Shown one piece after another: positions 7,860 to 15,973 of a stretch of 64,000 nucleotides of DNA (position 1 is the first letter of the stretch; every line of letters starts with the position of its first letter). Made by a program: the position numbers and the translations under genes. This DNA is from Kitasatospora sp. CB01950 (GTDB lineage Bacteria > Actinomycetota > Actinomycetes > Streptomycetales > Streptomycetaceae). The notes beneath the pieces are model-generated. The model did no database searches, was not told the DNA's origin, and saw nothing but the letters and a program-made list of their open reading frames with translations. The stretch spans positions 1 through 64,000 of the forward strand of contig NZ_LISX01000019.1 of assembly GCF_001905465.1 (NCBI RefSeq). Reading direction: 5' to 3'.

Positions 7860-8555
7860 TCAGATCGCGCAGCTGCCGTCCGCGCAGGTGTCGCCGGCCG
7901 GGGCGATCTCGGTGAGCTGCCGGGCGGTCTCGGTCTCGACCTGGCGCAGCACCTGGAGGAAGGTGTCGGCCTCCTGGCCGCCCTGGACGGCCCACTGGCC
8001 CTCGAAGACGAAGGTGGGGACGGCGGTGACGCCGATGGCGCGGGCCTCGGCGAGCGCGGCGCGGGTCTCGGCCTCGCCCTCGTCGCCGGCCAGGTAGGCG
8101 GCGGCGCGCTCGCGGTCGATGCCGGTCTCGGCGGCGAGGCCGGCCAGTGCCTCGACGTCGCCCACGTTGACGCCCTCGGAGAAGTGGGCCTTCAGCAGGC
8201 GCTCCTTGAGGGCGGCCTGCACGGCGGAGCCGTACTCGGTCTCGGCGAGGTGCAGCAGGCGGTGGGCGCGCAGCGTGTTGACCTCGACCGCGGCGTCGAA
8301 GTCGTAGTCGATGCCGAGGGTCTTGCCGACCTCGGTGATCTGCGCGTCCATCGCGAGGGACTGCGGCCCGTACCGCTCGGCCAGCCACTCGCGGTGCGGG
8401 CGGGCCTGCTCGGGCGCGTCGGGGACCAGCTGGAAGGGGCGGAAGACCACCTCGACGCCGTCCTTGCCCTCGAAGCGCTCCAGGGCCTCTTCGAAGCGCC
8501 GCTTGCCGACGTAGCACCAGGGGCACGCGATGTCCGAGTAGATTTCGACCTTCAT
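7860..8555 (-). CDS. DsbA-family (FrnE-like) disulfide oxidoreductase
   Basis: The product is 231 aa, starting MKVEIYSDIACPWCYVGKRR: a thioredoxin fold whose redox site is CPWC near residue 12. The inserted helical domain and the later TAVPTFVFEGQWAVQGGQ (cis-Pro loop) match the FrnE subfamily of cytoplasmic DsbA-like proteins. FrnE-type proteins assist thiol redox reactions and sometimes tailoring in actinomycetes. There is no signal peptide, so it acts in the cytoplasm. The C terminus carries an extra CADGSC pair. The ATG at 8555 follows AGGAG; an upstream ATG in frame adds only Arg/Ser-rich sequence. Confidence 0.9.
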   Translation of the reverse strand: MKVEIYSDIACPWCYVGKRRFEEALERFEGKDGVEVVFRPFQLVPDAPEQARPHREWLAERYGPQSLAMDAQITEVGKTLGIDYDFDAAVEVNTLRAHRLLHLAETEYGSAVQAALKERLLKAHFSEGVNVGDVEALAGLAAETGIDRERAAAYLAGDEGEAETRAALAEARAIGVTAVPTFVFEGQWAVQGGQEADTFLQVLRQVETETARQLTEIAPAGDTCADGSCAI

Positions 8556-8646
8556 GGCGGGCGGGCTCCTGTCGGGGGATGGTTCACGGCGGCCGGACGG
8601 CCTGCTCCGACAAGATGAACGCTCAACCACTCGCCGTCATTCCTGG

Positions 8647-9135
8647 TCAGGGCTCTTCGACGGGTGCGGGGACGACCAGCACGGGGCAGCCGGCGTGGTG
8701 CACGGCGGCGGTGCTGACCGAGCCGAGCAGCAGCCGGGTGAAGCCGCCGTTGCCGCGGGTGCCGAGCACCAGGGTGTGCCGCCCGTCGGCGGCGCGGAGC
8801 AGCACGTCCACCACATTGCCGAGCAGCACGTGCAGGGTGAGCTGCCCGGCGTACGGGCGGGGGCGGGCGGCCTGGACGGTGGCGACGGCGCGGCGCAGGC
8901 CGTCGGACATGCTGGCGGTGAGGCGTTGGACGCTCTCCTGGACGAGGTCGGCCATGCCCGGCGGGTAGCCGGTGGGCGAGGGGTTGACCACGGCGAGCAC
9001 GTGCAGCGGCAGGCGGTGCGCCTCGGCCTCGGTCATCGCCCGGTCGAGCGCCCAGAGCGAGGCGTCGGAGCCGTCGCAGGCGTTCACGATCGCGCTGCCG
9101 GGCGGCGGGGGCTCGGTGCTGACGAGGAGGGTCAT
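8647..9135 (-). CDS. Universal stress protein (UspA family)
   Basis: The product is a 162-aa single Usp domain. The N-terminal strand (SAIVNACDGSDASLWALDRAM) and the ATP-binding signature GTRGNGGFTRLLLGSVS (G2xG9xG(S/T) type) are present, ending in CPVLVVPAP, as is typical. Usp proteins bind ATP and help survival under starvation or hypoxia. There is no SD before the ATG at 9135, and a TAGCGT-like -10 lies close upstream, so the message may be leaderless. It stands alone between the dsbA-like gene and an asparagine synthase-like gene. Confidence 0.9.
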   Translation of the reverse strand: MTLLVSTEPPPPGSAIVNACDGSDASLWALDRAMTEAEAHRLPLHVLAVVNPSPTGYPPGMADLVQESVQRLTASMSDGLRRAVATVQAARPRPYAGQLTLHVLLGNVVDVLLRAADGRHTLVLGTRGNGGFTRLLLGSVSTAAVHHAGCPVLVVPAPVEEP

Positions 9136-9261
9136 GGCGCGACGCTATCCGTCGGCCCGGCGCGCGCCGGGCAGGCACGCTCGGCGGCCGACGCTCCGCC
9201 GCAGGGCGGACGGTCGGACCCGCTCAGCTTTCCAGCGCGGTGCGGCGCGGGGCAGGCCCGC

Positions 9262-11343
9262 TCAGCGTTCCAGCGCGGTGCGGCGCGGGGCAGGCAGGCC
9301 GGTCCAGGCGGAGCCGGGGCGGCGGGCGGCGAGGCGGCGCAGCCAGATCTCGACGGCGATCAGTTCGGCGAGCGCGGCGAGGGTGGCGGGCGGGGCGTCC
9401 TGCGCGGGGTCGGTGGCGGTGGCGAGGGCCTTGCGGACGGCGGGGGTGTCGATCAGTCCGGCCTCGCCGAGCAGCGGCCGGTCGAGCAGCTCGGTGAGGG
9501 CGGGGGCGGCGGCGCGCAGGCCGTCCCGGGCGGGGGCGTGCGGGTCCGCTCCGGTGCCGCGTCCCCAGGTGGCGGGGAGGTCGGTGCGGCCGGCGCCGGC
9601 CAGGACGGCGGAGAGCAGGGCGGGGCGGGCGCCGGGTTGCAGGCGGAGTTCGTCGGGGAGCAGGCGGGCGGCGCGCAGCACCTGGTTGTCGAGGAACGGT
9701 GCGTGCAGGCGTTGGCCGTGCTGTTCGGTGGCGTGCACCAGGGTGCGGTAGTGGGTGGCGTGCCGGTGCAGGGCGAGGCGGGCGCGGCGGGCGCCGGGCG
9801 GTTCGGTGGGGGCGCCGTCGCGGGCGGCGGTGCGCAGGTGCTGGGCGAGTGCGGCGAGGGGTTCGTCGGCGAGCAGGTGGGCGGCCGGTCCGGTCGGGTG
9901 CCAGGTCAGTTCGGCGGCCGTCGCGCGGCCCGCGGTGGCCGGTCCGCCCGGTCTCCGGCGGATCGTCAGGTTCAGGGCGAGGTCGTCGAGGGCGTCGGCG
10001 GAGCGGGTGCGGGCCAGGCGGCGGGCGGCGCGCAGCACGGTGACGGGGGTGTGCAGGGCGCCGGTGAGGGTGCCGGCGGTGGCGCGGTCGGCACCGGCCA
10101 GAGCGGCGACGGGGGCGAGCAGGTGGAGCGGGCGTCCGGCGTGGATGAGGTCGGCGAGCCGGGCGGGGTGGCCGTCGAGGACCTGTCGGGCGCCGTGGCC
10201 GGTGAGGTGGTCGGCGCCGCCGGCCCGGTGGACGGCGGCGTACCGGGCGGCGTGCAGCAGTGCGGGGCCGGGTTCGTCGGTGAGCGGGCCGGCCAGCGGG
10301 TCGGCGAGTCCGGCGTACGGGAGGACGGGCGGGACGACGAGGTGGCGCAGCCGGGGTGCGTGCACGGCGAGGGCGAGGCCGTCGGTGTCGCCGCGGGTGA
10401 CGGCGGGCAGCGTCTCGGGTTCGGGCCGGTCGTCGGCTTCGCGGGCCCAGGAGCCGCGGACGGCGCCGGTGCGGGCGGCGGGCCGTTCCAACGCGGTGCC
10501 GGGCCGGGTGCCGGCGGGGAGCGGGACGGCGGCGGCGAGCAGGGCGACGGTGGCGGAGGCGGTGCCGTAGGAGAGGTCGACGCCGAGTCGGGGCCGCGCG
10601 CCGGGGGCGGTGGCGCGGACCCGGCAGCGGACGGCCTCCAGCAGGGCGCGGGTGAGTTCGCGGACGGCGGGGGCCTCGGCCGGGGCTTCGGCGGGGTCGT
10701 CGGGGTGCGCGGTGTGGTGGGCGCGGCCGCCGCGGATGCCGAGGGCGTGGCCGGGCGGCACCCGGCGGACGCCCCGCCAGGGGGTGCGGTCGCCGAGCAC
10801 CTCGGGGGTCTCGGGGGTGGCGAGCCGGGCGGCCAGGTGGGCGGCGTCCAGGGGTGCGCCGACCAGGTCGGCCAGCGGCAGGGCGGCGGTGGCCCAGGCG
10901 GTGCCGCCGGCGAACGGGGTGTGGAAGACCGGCTGGACGCCCGCCAGGTCGGTGAGCAGCACGGTGGAGCGGGTGCCGGTCCGCAGGACCACGGTGTAGC
11001 TGCCGGGCCAGCGGGTGAGGTGGCGCAGCGCGCCGCCGCGGGCGGCGGCCAGGCCGTCGGCGAGTTCGCGGTCCGTGGCGCCGCAGCGGCCGGCGACGGC
11101 GAGGCGCAGGGTGGCGGGGGTGTCGAGGTGGGTGCGGTCGGCGGGGCCGCGGGGGTCGAGTCCGCCGCGGACGTCGGCGGGGGCGCCGGGGCGGAGCACG
11201 GCGAGGCGGAGTTCGTCGGGGCGCCAGTCGCCGACCGCCCAGAGCGGGTCGGGACCGCCCCAGAGCAGGGTGCCGGCGATCGGCCGGACCGCGGCGAGGG
11301 CCGGGTCGGCGGCCGGGCCGCTCCAGCCGGTGAGCCACCGCAT
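9262..11343 (-). CDS. Asparagine synthase / lasso-cyclase-like protein with degenerate ATP loop
   Basis: The product is 693 aa with the two-domain plan of AsnB and lasso peptide macrolactam synthetases. An N-terminal glutaminase-like (Ntn) region lacks the catalytic Cys2 (it starts MRWLTGWSG), as in lasso cyclases. A synthetase domain follows and ends in the usual LHAPFLDNQVLRAARLLP. The PP-loop that should read SGGxDS is SYGTAS here (in LGVDLSYGTASATVALL), losing the second Gly and the Asp, so ATP use is doubtful. Runs of Ala, Arg and Pro make it compositionally drifted. No lasso precursor, leader peptidase or RRE gene is nearby. The start follows GGAGG. It may be a repurposed or decaying cyclase homologue. 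Confidence 0.7.
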   Translation of the reverse strand: MRWLTGWSGPAADPALAAVRPIAGTLLWGGPDPLWAVGDWRPDELRLAVLRPGAPADVRGGLDPRGPADRTHLDTPATLRLAVAGRCGATDRELADGLAAARGGALRHLTRWPGSYTVVLRTGTRSTVLLTDLAGVQPVFHTPFAGGTAWATAALPLADLVGAPLDAAHLAARLATPETPEVLGDRTPWRGVRRVPPGHALGIRGGRAHHTAHPDDPAEAPAEAPAVRELTRALLEAVRCRVRATAPGARPRLGVDLSYGTASATVALLAAAVPLPAGTRPGTALERPAARTGAVRGSWAREADDRPEPETLPAVTRGDTDGLALAVHAPRLRHLVVPPVLPYAGLADPLAGPLTDEPGPALLHAARYAAVHRAGGADHLTGHGARQVLDGHPARLADLIHAGRPLHLLAPVAALAGADRATAGTLTGALHTPVTVLRAARRLARTRSADALDDLALNLTIRRRPGGPATAGRATAAELTWHPTGPAAHLLADEPLAALAQHLRTAARDGAPTEPPGARRARLALHRHATHYRTLVHATEQHGQRLHAPFLDNQVLRAARLLPDELRLQPGARPALLSAVLAGAGRTDLPATWGRGTGADPHAPARDGLRAAAPALTELLDRPLLGEAGLIDTPAVRKALATATDPAQDAPPATLAALAELIAVEIWLRRLAARRPGSAWTGLPAPRRTALER

Positions 11344-11998
11344 CGCGCCTCCGTGGTGCTACGGGCGCGCGGCGAACATCCGATCATGTGCAGGAAATTG
11401 GCGCACCGTCAGGAGACATCGTGCCACCGGTGGGCGCAGAACGGGTGGGGCTTTCGCGGCGGGGCGCACGGACCGGGCCACCCCCTCCGGGGCCCGGGCC
11501 GTGCAGGTCCTCGAACTCCCGTCCGGGGCACGGCCGGTGGCCGCCGAAGCGGTGCGGAAATGGTCCGTGGACGGTGCGATACGGCCGCAATGTGGCCGAA
11601 AGACGTCGCACGAGCCGGGAGGGCATCCGCATGCCCTCCCGGACGCGCCGCTGCCCGCGGGGATTGAGGCAGCGTTTCCCCCGGCCCGCCGGGTCCTCGA
11701 CGGCGGGCCGATCCACAGGCACCAGCGAATCGCCGACCTGCCGCTGCGGCCAGGGAGCACGAATGGCGCACGCGGGCACGGGCCGGGAGCACGGGCGTCC
11801 GGCAGGTGCCCGCGCGACGCCCGGCGGACGTCCGGCCGCCCACCGCGGACGCAGCGCGTTCCCGCCAACCGGAATGCGGCCTCTTAACCGTGGGAACGCG
11901 GGCGACTACGCTAGGTGCAAGCAGTCCGGTGGCGTGCTGCTAGCGTCGCCAATCGCCGCCATCCGCGCACGACGTCGCCAGGGGGTGCCACCGCCACC
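11344..11998. other. 655-bp intergenic region with a hairpin
   Basis: This region lies between divergent genes. No frame on either strand looks like a protein; I searched specifically for a short lasso-type precursor and saw none. A perfect 10-bp stem (GGGAGGGCAT / ATGCCCTCCC, loop CCGC) lies at 11617-11640. A TACGCT -10-like hexamer near 11908 could serve the nsdA-like gene at 11999. Confidence 0.45.
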
Positions 11999-13414
11999 AT
12001 GACCGTCAGCTCACGAGGGCCGAACGACCGGCTCGGCGCCCTTCTCACACTCGCCCAGATCAGCAACGCCGGGCTCGCCCGCCGGGTCAACGACCTGGGC
12101 GCGCAACGCGGCCTGACCCTGCGTTACGACAAGACCTCGGTGGCCCGCTGGGTGACCAAGGGCATGGTGCCGCAGCGCCCGGTGCCGCACCTGATCGCCA
12201 CCGCGCTCGGCAACAAGCTCGGCCGCCCCGTCCCGCTGGAGGAGATCGGCCTCGCCGACTCGCACCCCACGCCCGAACTCGGCCTGGAATTCCCGCGCGA
12301 GGTCCCGGAGGCGGTCCGCTCCGCCACCGAGCTCTGGCGGGTCGACCTGGACCTGCGGCGCGGCCCCGGCGGCGGCCGGTGGAGCGACACCCTGGCCGGC
12401 ACCTTCTCGGTCGCCGCGTACGCGACCCCCGTCTCCCGCTGGCTGATCACCCCCGCGGACGGCTCGGTGGCCCGCGAGACCGCCCCCGACCTGTCCGGCT
12501 ACCGGGTCGGGCACGCGGACGCCGCGAAACTCCGCGAGGCCGCCCAGGAGGCCCGCCGCTGGGACTCCAAGTACGGCGGCGGCGACTGGCGCTCCTCGAT
12601 GGTCCCGGAGTGCCTGCGGGTGGAGGCCGCCCCGCTGCTGCTCGCCTCCTACAGCGACGCCGTCGGCCGGGCGCTGTTCGGCGCCACCGCCGAACTCACC
12701 AGGCTCGCCGGGTGGATGGCCTTCGACACCGGCCAGCACGAGGCCGCCCAGCGCTACTACATCCAGGCGCTGCGCCTCGCCCGGGCCGCCGGCGACGTGC
12801 CGCTCGGCGGGTACGTGCTGGCCTCGATGAGCCTCCAGGCCTCCTACCGCTCCTTCCCGGACGAGGCCGTGGACCTCGCGCAGGCCGCCCTGGAACGCAA
12901 CCGGGGCCTGGCCACCGCCCGCACCATGAGCTTCTTCCACCTGGTCGAGGCCCGCGCCCACGCCAAGGCCGGCAACGCCACCGCCTGCGGCAGCGCGCTC
13001 TCCGCCGCCGAGGCCGCCCTCGACCGGGCCCGCCCCGGCGACCCCGACCCGACCTGGATCGACTTCTACGCCTACGACCGCCTCGCCGCCGACGCCGCCG
13101 AGTGCTTCCGCGACCTCGGAGTGCCGTCCAAGGTCCGGCAGTTCACCCGCGAGGCACTGGCCCGCCCGACCGAGGGCTTCGTCCGCTCGCACGGCCTGCG
13201 GCTGATCGTCTCCGCGATGGCCGAGGCCGAGGCCGGCGACCTGGAGGCCGCCGTCGCCGCCGGCGAACGCGCCGTCGAGGTCGCCGGGCGGATCTCCTCG
13301 CACCGCAGCCGCGAGTACGTGGCCGAGCTGCTGCGCCGCCTGGAGCCCTACCAGAACGAGCAGCGGGTCAAGGAACTCACCGAACGCGCCCGCCTGGTCC
13401 TCACCACCGGCTGA
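11999..13414 (+). CDS. NsdA-like TPR regulator of secondary metabolism/development
   Basis: The product is 471 aa. The first 80 residues (NDRLGALLTLAQISNAGLAR, RYDKTSVARWVTKGMVP, then HLIATALGNKLGRPV) closely resemble the N terminus I know from NsdA, a negative regulator of antibiotic production and sporulation in Streptomyces coelicolor. This part looks like a diverged helix-turn-helix. The remainder is all-helical with tetratricopeptide-like repeats (for example HEAAQRYYIQALRLARAAGD and DEAVDLAQAALERNRGLA). Genomes carry several paralogues, so this need not be nsdA itself. The ATG at 11999 is chosen over an earlier frame start; the SD is weak. Confidence 0.8.
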   Translation: MTVSSRGPNDRLGALLTLAQISNAGLARRVNDLGAQRGLTLRYDKTSVARWVTKGMVPQRPVPHLIATALGNKLGRPVPLEEIGLADSHPTPELGLEFPREVPEAVRSATELWRVDLDLRRGPGGGRWSDTLAGTFSVAAYATPVSRWLITPADGSVARETAPDLSGYRVGHADAAKLREAAQEARRWDSKYGGGDWRSSMVPECLRVEAAPLLLASYSDAVGRALFGATAELTRLAGWMAFDTGQHEAAQRYYIQALRLARAAGDVPLGGYVLASMSLQASYRSFPDEAVDLAQAALERNRGLATARTMSFFHLVEARAHAKAGNATACGSALSAAEAALDRARPGDPDPTWIDFYAYDRLAADAAECFRDLGVPSKVRQFTREALARPTEGFVRSHGLRLIVSAMAEAEAGDLEAAVAAGERAVEVAGRISSHRSREYVAELLRRLEPYQNEQRVKELTERARLVLTTG

Positions 13415-13429
13415 CGAGGGGTTGCGTTC

Positions 13430-14698
13430 TTGAAGCACGACGTCCAGGTCGTGGTGGTCGGCGGCGGCATCGTCGGCCTGTCCACCGCGTACGCGCTCAC
13501 CCACGGCCACCCCGGCACCACCGTCACCGTGCTGGAGAAGGAGAGCGCCCTCGCCACCCACCAGACCGGGCGCAACAGCGGCGTCATCCACAGCGGCGTC
13601 TACTACCGGCCCGGCTCCCTCAAAGCCCGGTACGCCACCCAGGGCGCCCGCGAGATGGTCGAGTTCTGCCGCGAACAGGGCATCGCGCACGAAGTCACCG
13701 GCAAACTCGTCGTCGCCACCGAGGAGACCGAACTCCCCCGCCTCGCCGCCCTCGCCGAACGCGGCCGCGCCAACGGCATCCCGCTGACCGAACTCGACCC
13801 GGCCGGCATCCGCGAGCACGAACCCGAGGTCACCGGCCTGGCCGGCCTGCACCTCGCCACCACCGGCATCTGCGACTACACCGCCGTGGCCCACCGCTAC
13901 GCCGCCCTCGCGGGCGAACGCGGCGCCGAACTCCGGCTCGCCACCCCGGTGTTGGACATCGCCCGGCGCGCCGACGGGGTCACCGTCAGCACCCCCACCG
14001 GCGAGATCCGCTGCGCGGTGCTGGTCAACTGCGCCGGCCTGCACAGCGACCGGATCGCCCGGCTGGCCGGCGACGACCCCGGCGTCCGGATCGTCCCCTT
14101 CCGCGGCGAGTACTACGAACTCGCGCCCGCCCGCCGCTCCTTGGTCCGCGGCCTGGTCTACCCCGTCCCCGACCCGGCGTTCCCCTTCCTCGGCGTCCAC
14201 CTCACCCGCGGCATCCACGGCGACGTCCACGTCGGCCCGAACGCCGTCCCCGCCCTGGCCCGCGAGGGCTACGACTGGCGCACCGCGAGCCTGCGCGACC
14301 TCGCCGAGACGATCCGCTTCCCCGGCACCTGGACGATCGCCCGCCGGCACTGGCGCTACGAACTCGGCGAGCTCCACCGCTCCCTCTCCAAGCGCGCCTT
14401 CACCGCCGCCGTCCGCCGCCTCCTCCCCGCCGTCGCCGAGGCCGACCTCCTCCCCACCACCGCCGGCGTCCGCGCCCAGGCCGTCGCCCGCGACGGCACC
14501 CTCCTCGACGACTTCGCCTTCGCCGGCTCCGGCCGCCTCGTCCACGTCCTCAACGCACCCTCGCCCGCGGCGACGGCCTCGCTGGCGATCGGCCGCGAGA
14601 TCGCCCGGCGGGCGATGCGGGGGGTGAACGACCAGGGGGGCGGGGAACTGCGCGAAGCGGGAGGCGCCCCACCGCAGGATCGCGACGCAGGACAGTGA
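13430..14698 (+). CDS. lhgO: L-2-hydroxyglutarate oxidase/dehydrogenase (LhgO family)
   Basis: The product is a 422-aa FAD-dependent oxidoreductase of the DAO fold: VVVVGGGIVGLSTAYAL at the N terminus, then the family-typical QTGRNSGVIHSGVYYRPGS. It oxidises L-2-hydroxyglutarate to 2-oxoglutarate, feeding electrons to the membrane or oxygen. The TTG at 13430 is taken as start because GAGGGG lies 9 nt before it and it begins exactly at the Rossmann strand. The family core ends near GREIARRAMRG. The last 20 or so residues (QGGGELREAGGAPPQDRDAG) are encoded by an intergenic repeat element that has run into the 3' end of the gene. It follows the nsdA-like gene by 15 bp, so cotranscription is likely. 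Confidence 0.9.
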   Translation: MKHDVQVVVVGGGIVGLSTAYALTHGHPGTTVTVLEKESALATHQTGRNSGVIHSGVYYRPGSLKARYATQGAREMVEFCREQGIAHEVTGKLVVATEETELPRLAALAERGRANGIPLTELDPAGIREHEPEVTGLAGLHLATTGICDYTAVAHRYAALAGERGAELRLATPVLDIARRADGVTVSTPTGEIRCAVLVNCAGLHSDRIARLAGDDPGVRIVPFRGEYYELAPARRSLVRGLVYPVPDPAFPFLGVHLTRGIHGDVHVGPNAVPALAREGYDWRTASLRDLAETIRFPGTWTIARRHWRYELGELHRSLSKRAFTAAVRRLLPAVAEADLLPTTAGVRAQAVARDGTLLDDFAFAGSGRLVHVLNAPSPAATASLAIGREIARRAMRGVNDQGGGELREAGGAPPQDRDAGQ

Positions 14699-14729
14699 CC
14701 TGCACGTGCTCGCGACCTTGCGGACCGGT
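14631..14729. repeat. Intergenic repeat element, copy A (partial), overlapping lhgO 3' end
   Basis: CCAGGGGGGCGGGGAACTGC, then GGATCGCGACGC and CGCGACCTTGCGGACCGGTG, occur in the same order and near-identical spacing as in the element at 36351-36480. Copy A lacks the right-hand inverted arm. GGGGCGCGGGGAACTGCGCG-type elements are, to my knowledge, common in streptomycete intergenic DNA and often look like terminators. Confidence 0.7.
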
Positions 14730-14809
14730 GCACGGCCTTCGCGCCGTGGGCTCGCGCCGCGGGCTCGCGCCGCGGGCGGTTTTTCGGGCTCCCGTAGACT
14801 GGTGCGATT

Positions 14810-15640
14810 GTGACCTCCTCCGCCCCCAGCCCCCAGTTGCCCGCTTCGGCCCGGCTGTCCGCCGCCCCGGCGGCGTACCCCGCGCCGATGTACCCGCACA
14901 AGGCCACCGAGGCCCAGCACCGTGAGCAGCGGATCCGCAGTTTCCAGCCCCGCCGTGGTCGGATGACCAAGGCGCAGGCGGGTGCGCTGGACCGCGGCTG
15001 GGAGCGTTTCGGCCACGCCATCGACGGCACGCCGATGGACCTGCCGGCGATGTTCGGCGGCCGTCCGGTGACGCTGGAGATCGGTTTCGGGATGGGCGAC
15101 ACCACGGCCGCGATGGCCGCCGCCGACCCGTCGTCGGGCATCCTCGCGGCGGACGTCCACACCCCGGGCCACGGCAACCTGCTGCAGTTCCTGGAGCGGG
15201 ACGGTTCGGAGAACGTCCGGCTCGCGGCGGGCGACGCAGTGATCCTGCTGCGCGACATGCTGCCGGACGCATCGCTGGCGGGTCTGCGGGTGTACTTCCC
15301 GGACCCGTGGCCGAAGCCGAAGCACCACAAGCGCCGGCTGATCCAGGAGTCGTTCCTGGAGCTGGTGCTGCCGCGGCTGGCCCCGGGCGCGCTGGTGCAC
15401 TGCGCGACGGACTGGGAGCCGTACGCGGAGCAGATGCTGACGGTGCTGGAGGCGTCGCCGGAGCTGGAGAACCTGCACCCGGAGGGCGACGGTTCGCCGT
15501 GGCTGGAGCCGGAGGAGCACCCGGCGGGCAGTGTGCCGGGTTACGCGCCGCGCCCCGAGTGGCGTCCGGTGACGAAGTTCGAGCGGGCCGGCCTGGCCAA
15601 GGGCCACCTGGTGCACGACCTGCTGTTCCGCCGCCGCTAG
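14810..15640 (+). CDS. trmB: tRNA (guanosine(46)-N7)-methyltransferase TrmB
   Basis: The product is a 276-aa SAM-dependent methyltransferase that makes m7G46 in the tRNA variable loop. The SAM-binding strand is VTLEIGFGMGDTT, followed by GILAADVH, and the family signature VYFPDPWPKPKHHKRRL is intact, as is the C-terminal TKFERAGLAKGHLVHDL (TxFExxG type). The GTG at 14810 starts a Ser/Ala/Pro-rich leader of about 35 residues; the conserved core begins near HREQRIRSFQPRRGRM. A TAGACT hexamer at 14795-14800, only 9 nt before the GTG, suggests a short-leader or leaderless message. It follows lhgO after the repeat element. Confidence 0.93.
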   Translation: MTSSAPSPQLPASARLSAAPAAYPAPMYPHKATEAQHREQRIRSFQPRRGRMTKAQAGALDRGWERFGHAIDGTPMDLPAMFGGRPVTLEIGFGMGDTTAAMAAADPSSGILAADVHTPGHGNLLQFLERDGSENVRLAAGDAVILLRDMLPDASLAGLRVYFPDPWPKPKHHKRRLIQESFLELVLPRLAPGALVHCATDWEPYAEQMLTVLEASPELENLHPEGDGSPWLEPEEHPAGSVPGYAPRPEWRPVTKFERAGLAKGHLVHDLLFRRR

Positions 15641-15973
15641 GGCCTGCTGCCGCGAAGCGCCGTCTGCCGAATCGTCCCTGCGCGGAACATCGGCGGCGGC
15701 GCTCTCGCGCATCTGCTCGATCAACCGGCCCTGATGGGACCGGGGTTGGTCGCGGTCGTCGAAGTCGCGCCGGTGGTCCCGGCGTTCGACCCGGTGACGT
15801 TCCGTCCGCCAACCTTCTCGGACATATGTGCGTTCTCCCCCCTGGCATCGCGGGTAAGGACAACGGTGAGGCGGCGTCCGCCGTTTCGCCTTGCTGACGG
15901 CCTGTCGTCCCGGGGCGCACGGATTGTCCGCTCCTCTCCCGCAGGAGCGGAGCATTCCCCTACGCTTCTGCAG
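15641..15973. other. Intergenic, no supported gene
   Basis: This 333-bp spacer sits between trmB and the PrsW-like gene. A 7-bp inverted repeat (CGCTCCT ... AGGAGCG) lies at about 15929-15949, and a TACGCT hexamer at 15962-15967 sits seven bases before the GTG at 15974, suggesting a leaderless promoter. No protein-like frame is seen. Confidence 0.4.

Noticed and set aside
8554..11667. A 1037-codon open frame on the plus strand, Gly/Ala-rich
   Set aside because: It is the antisense of the USP and lasso-cyclase-like genes. Extreme GC content keeps it open; the translation is low-complexity Gly/Ala/Val/Glu with no domain.
11344..11998. Possible lasso or other RiPP precursor next to the asparagine synthase-like gene
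   Set aside because: No short frame has a leader with the Thr at -2 or a core with an acidic residue at position 7-9; the frames are Arg/Pro-rich and antisense-like.
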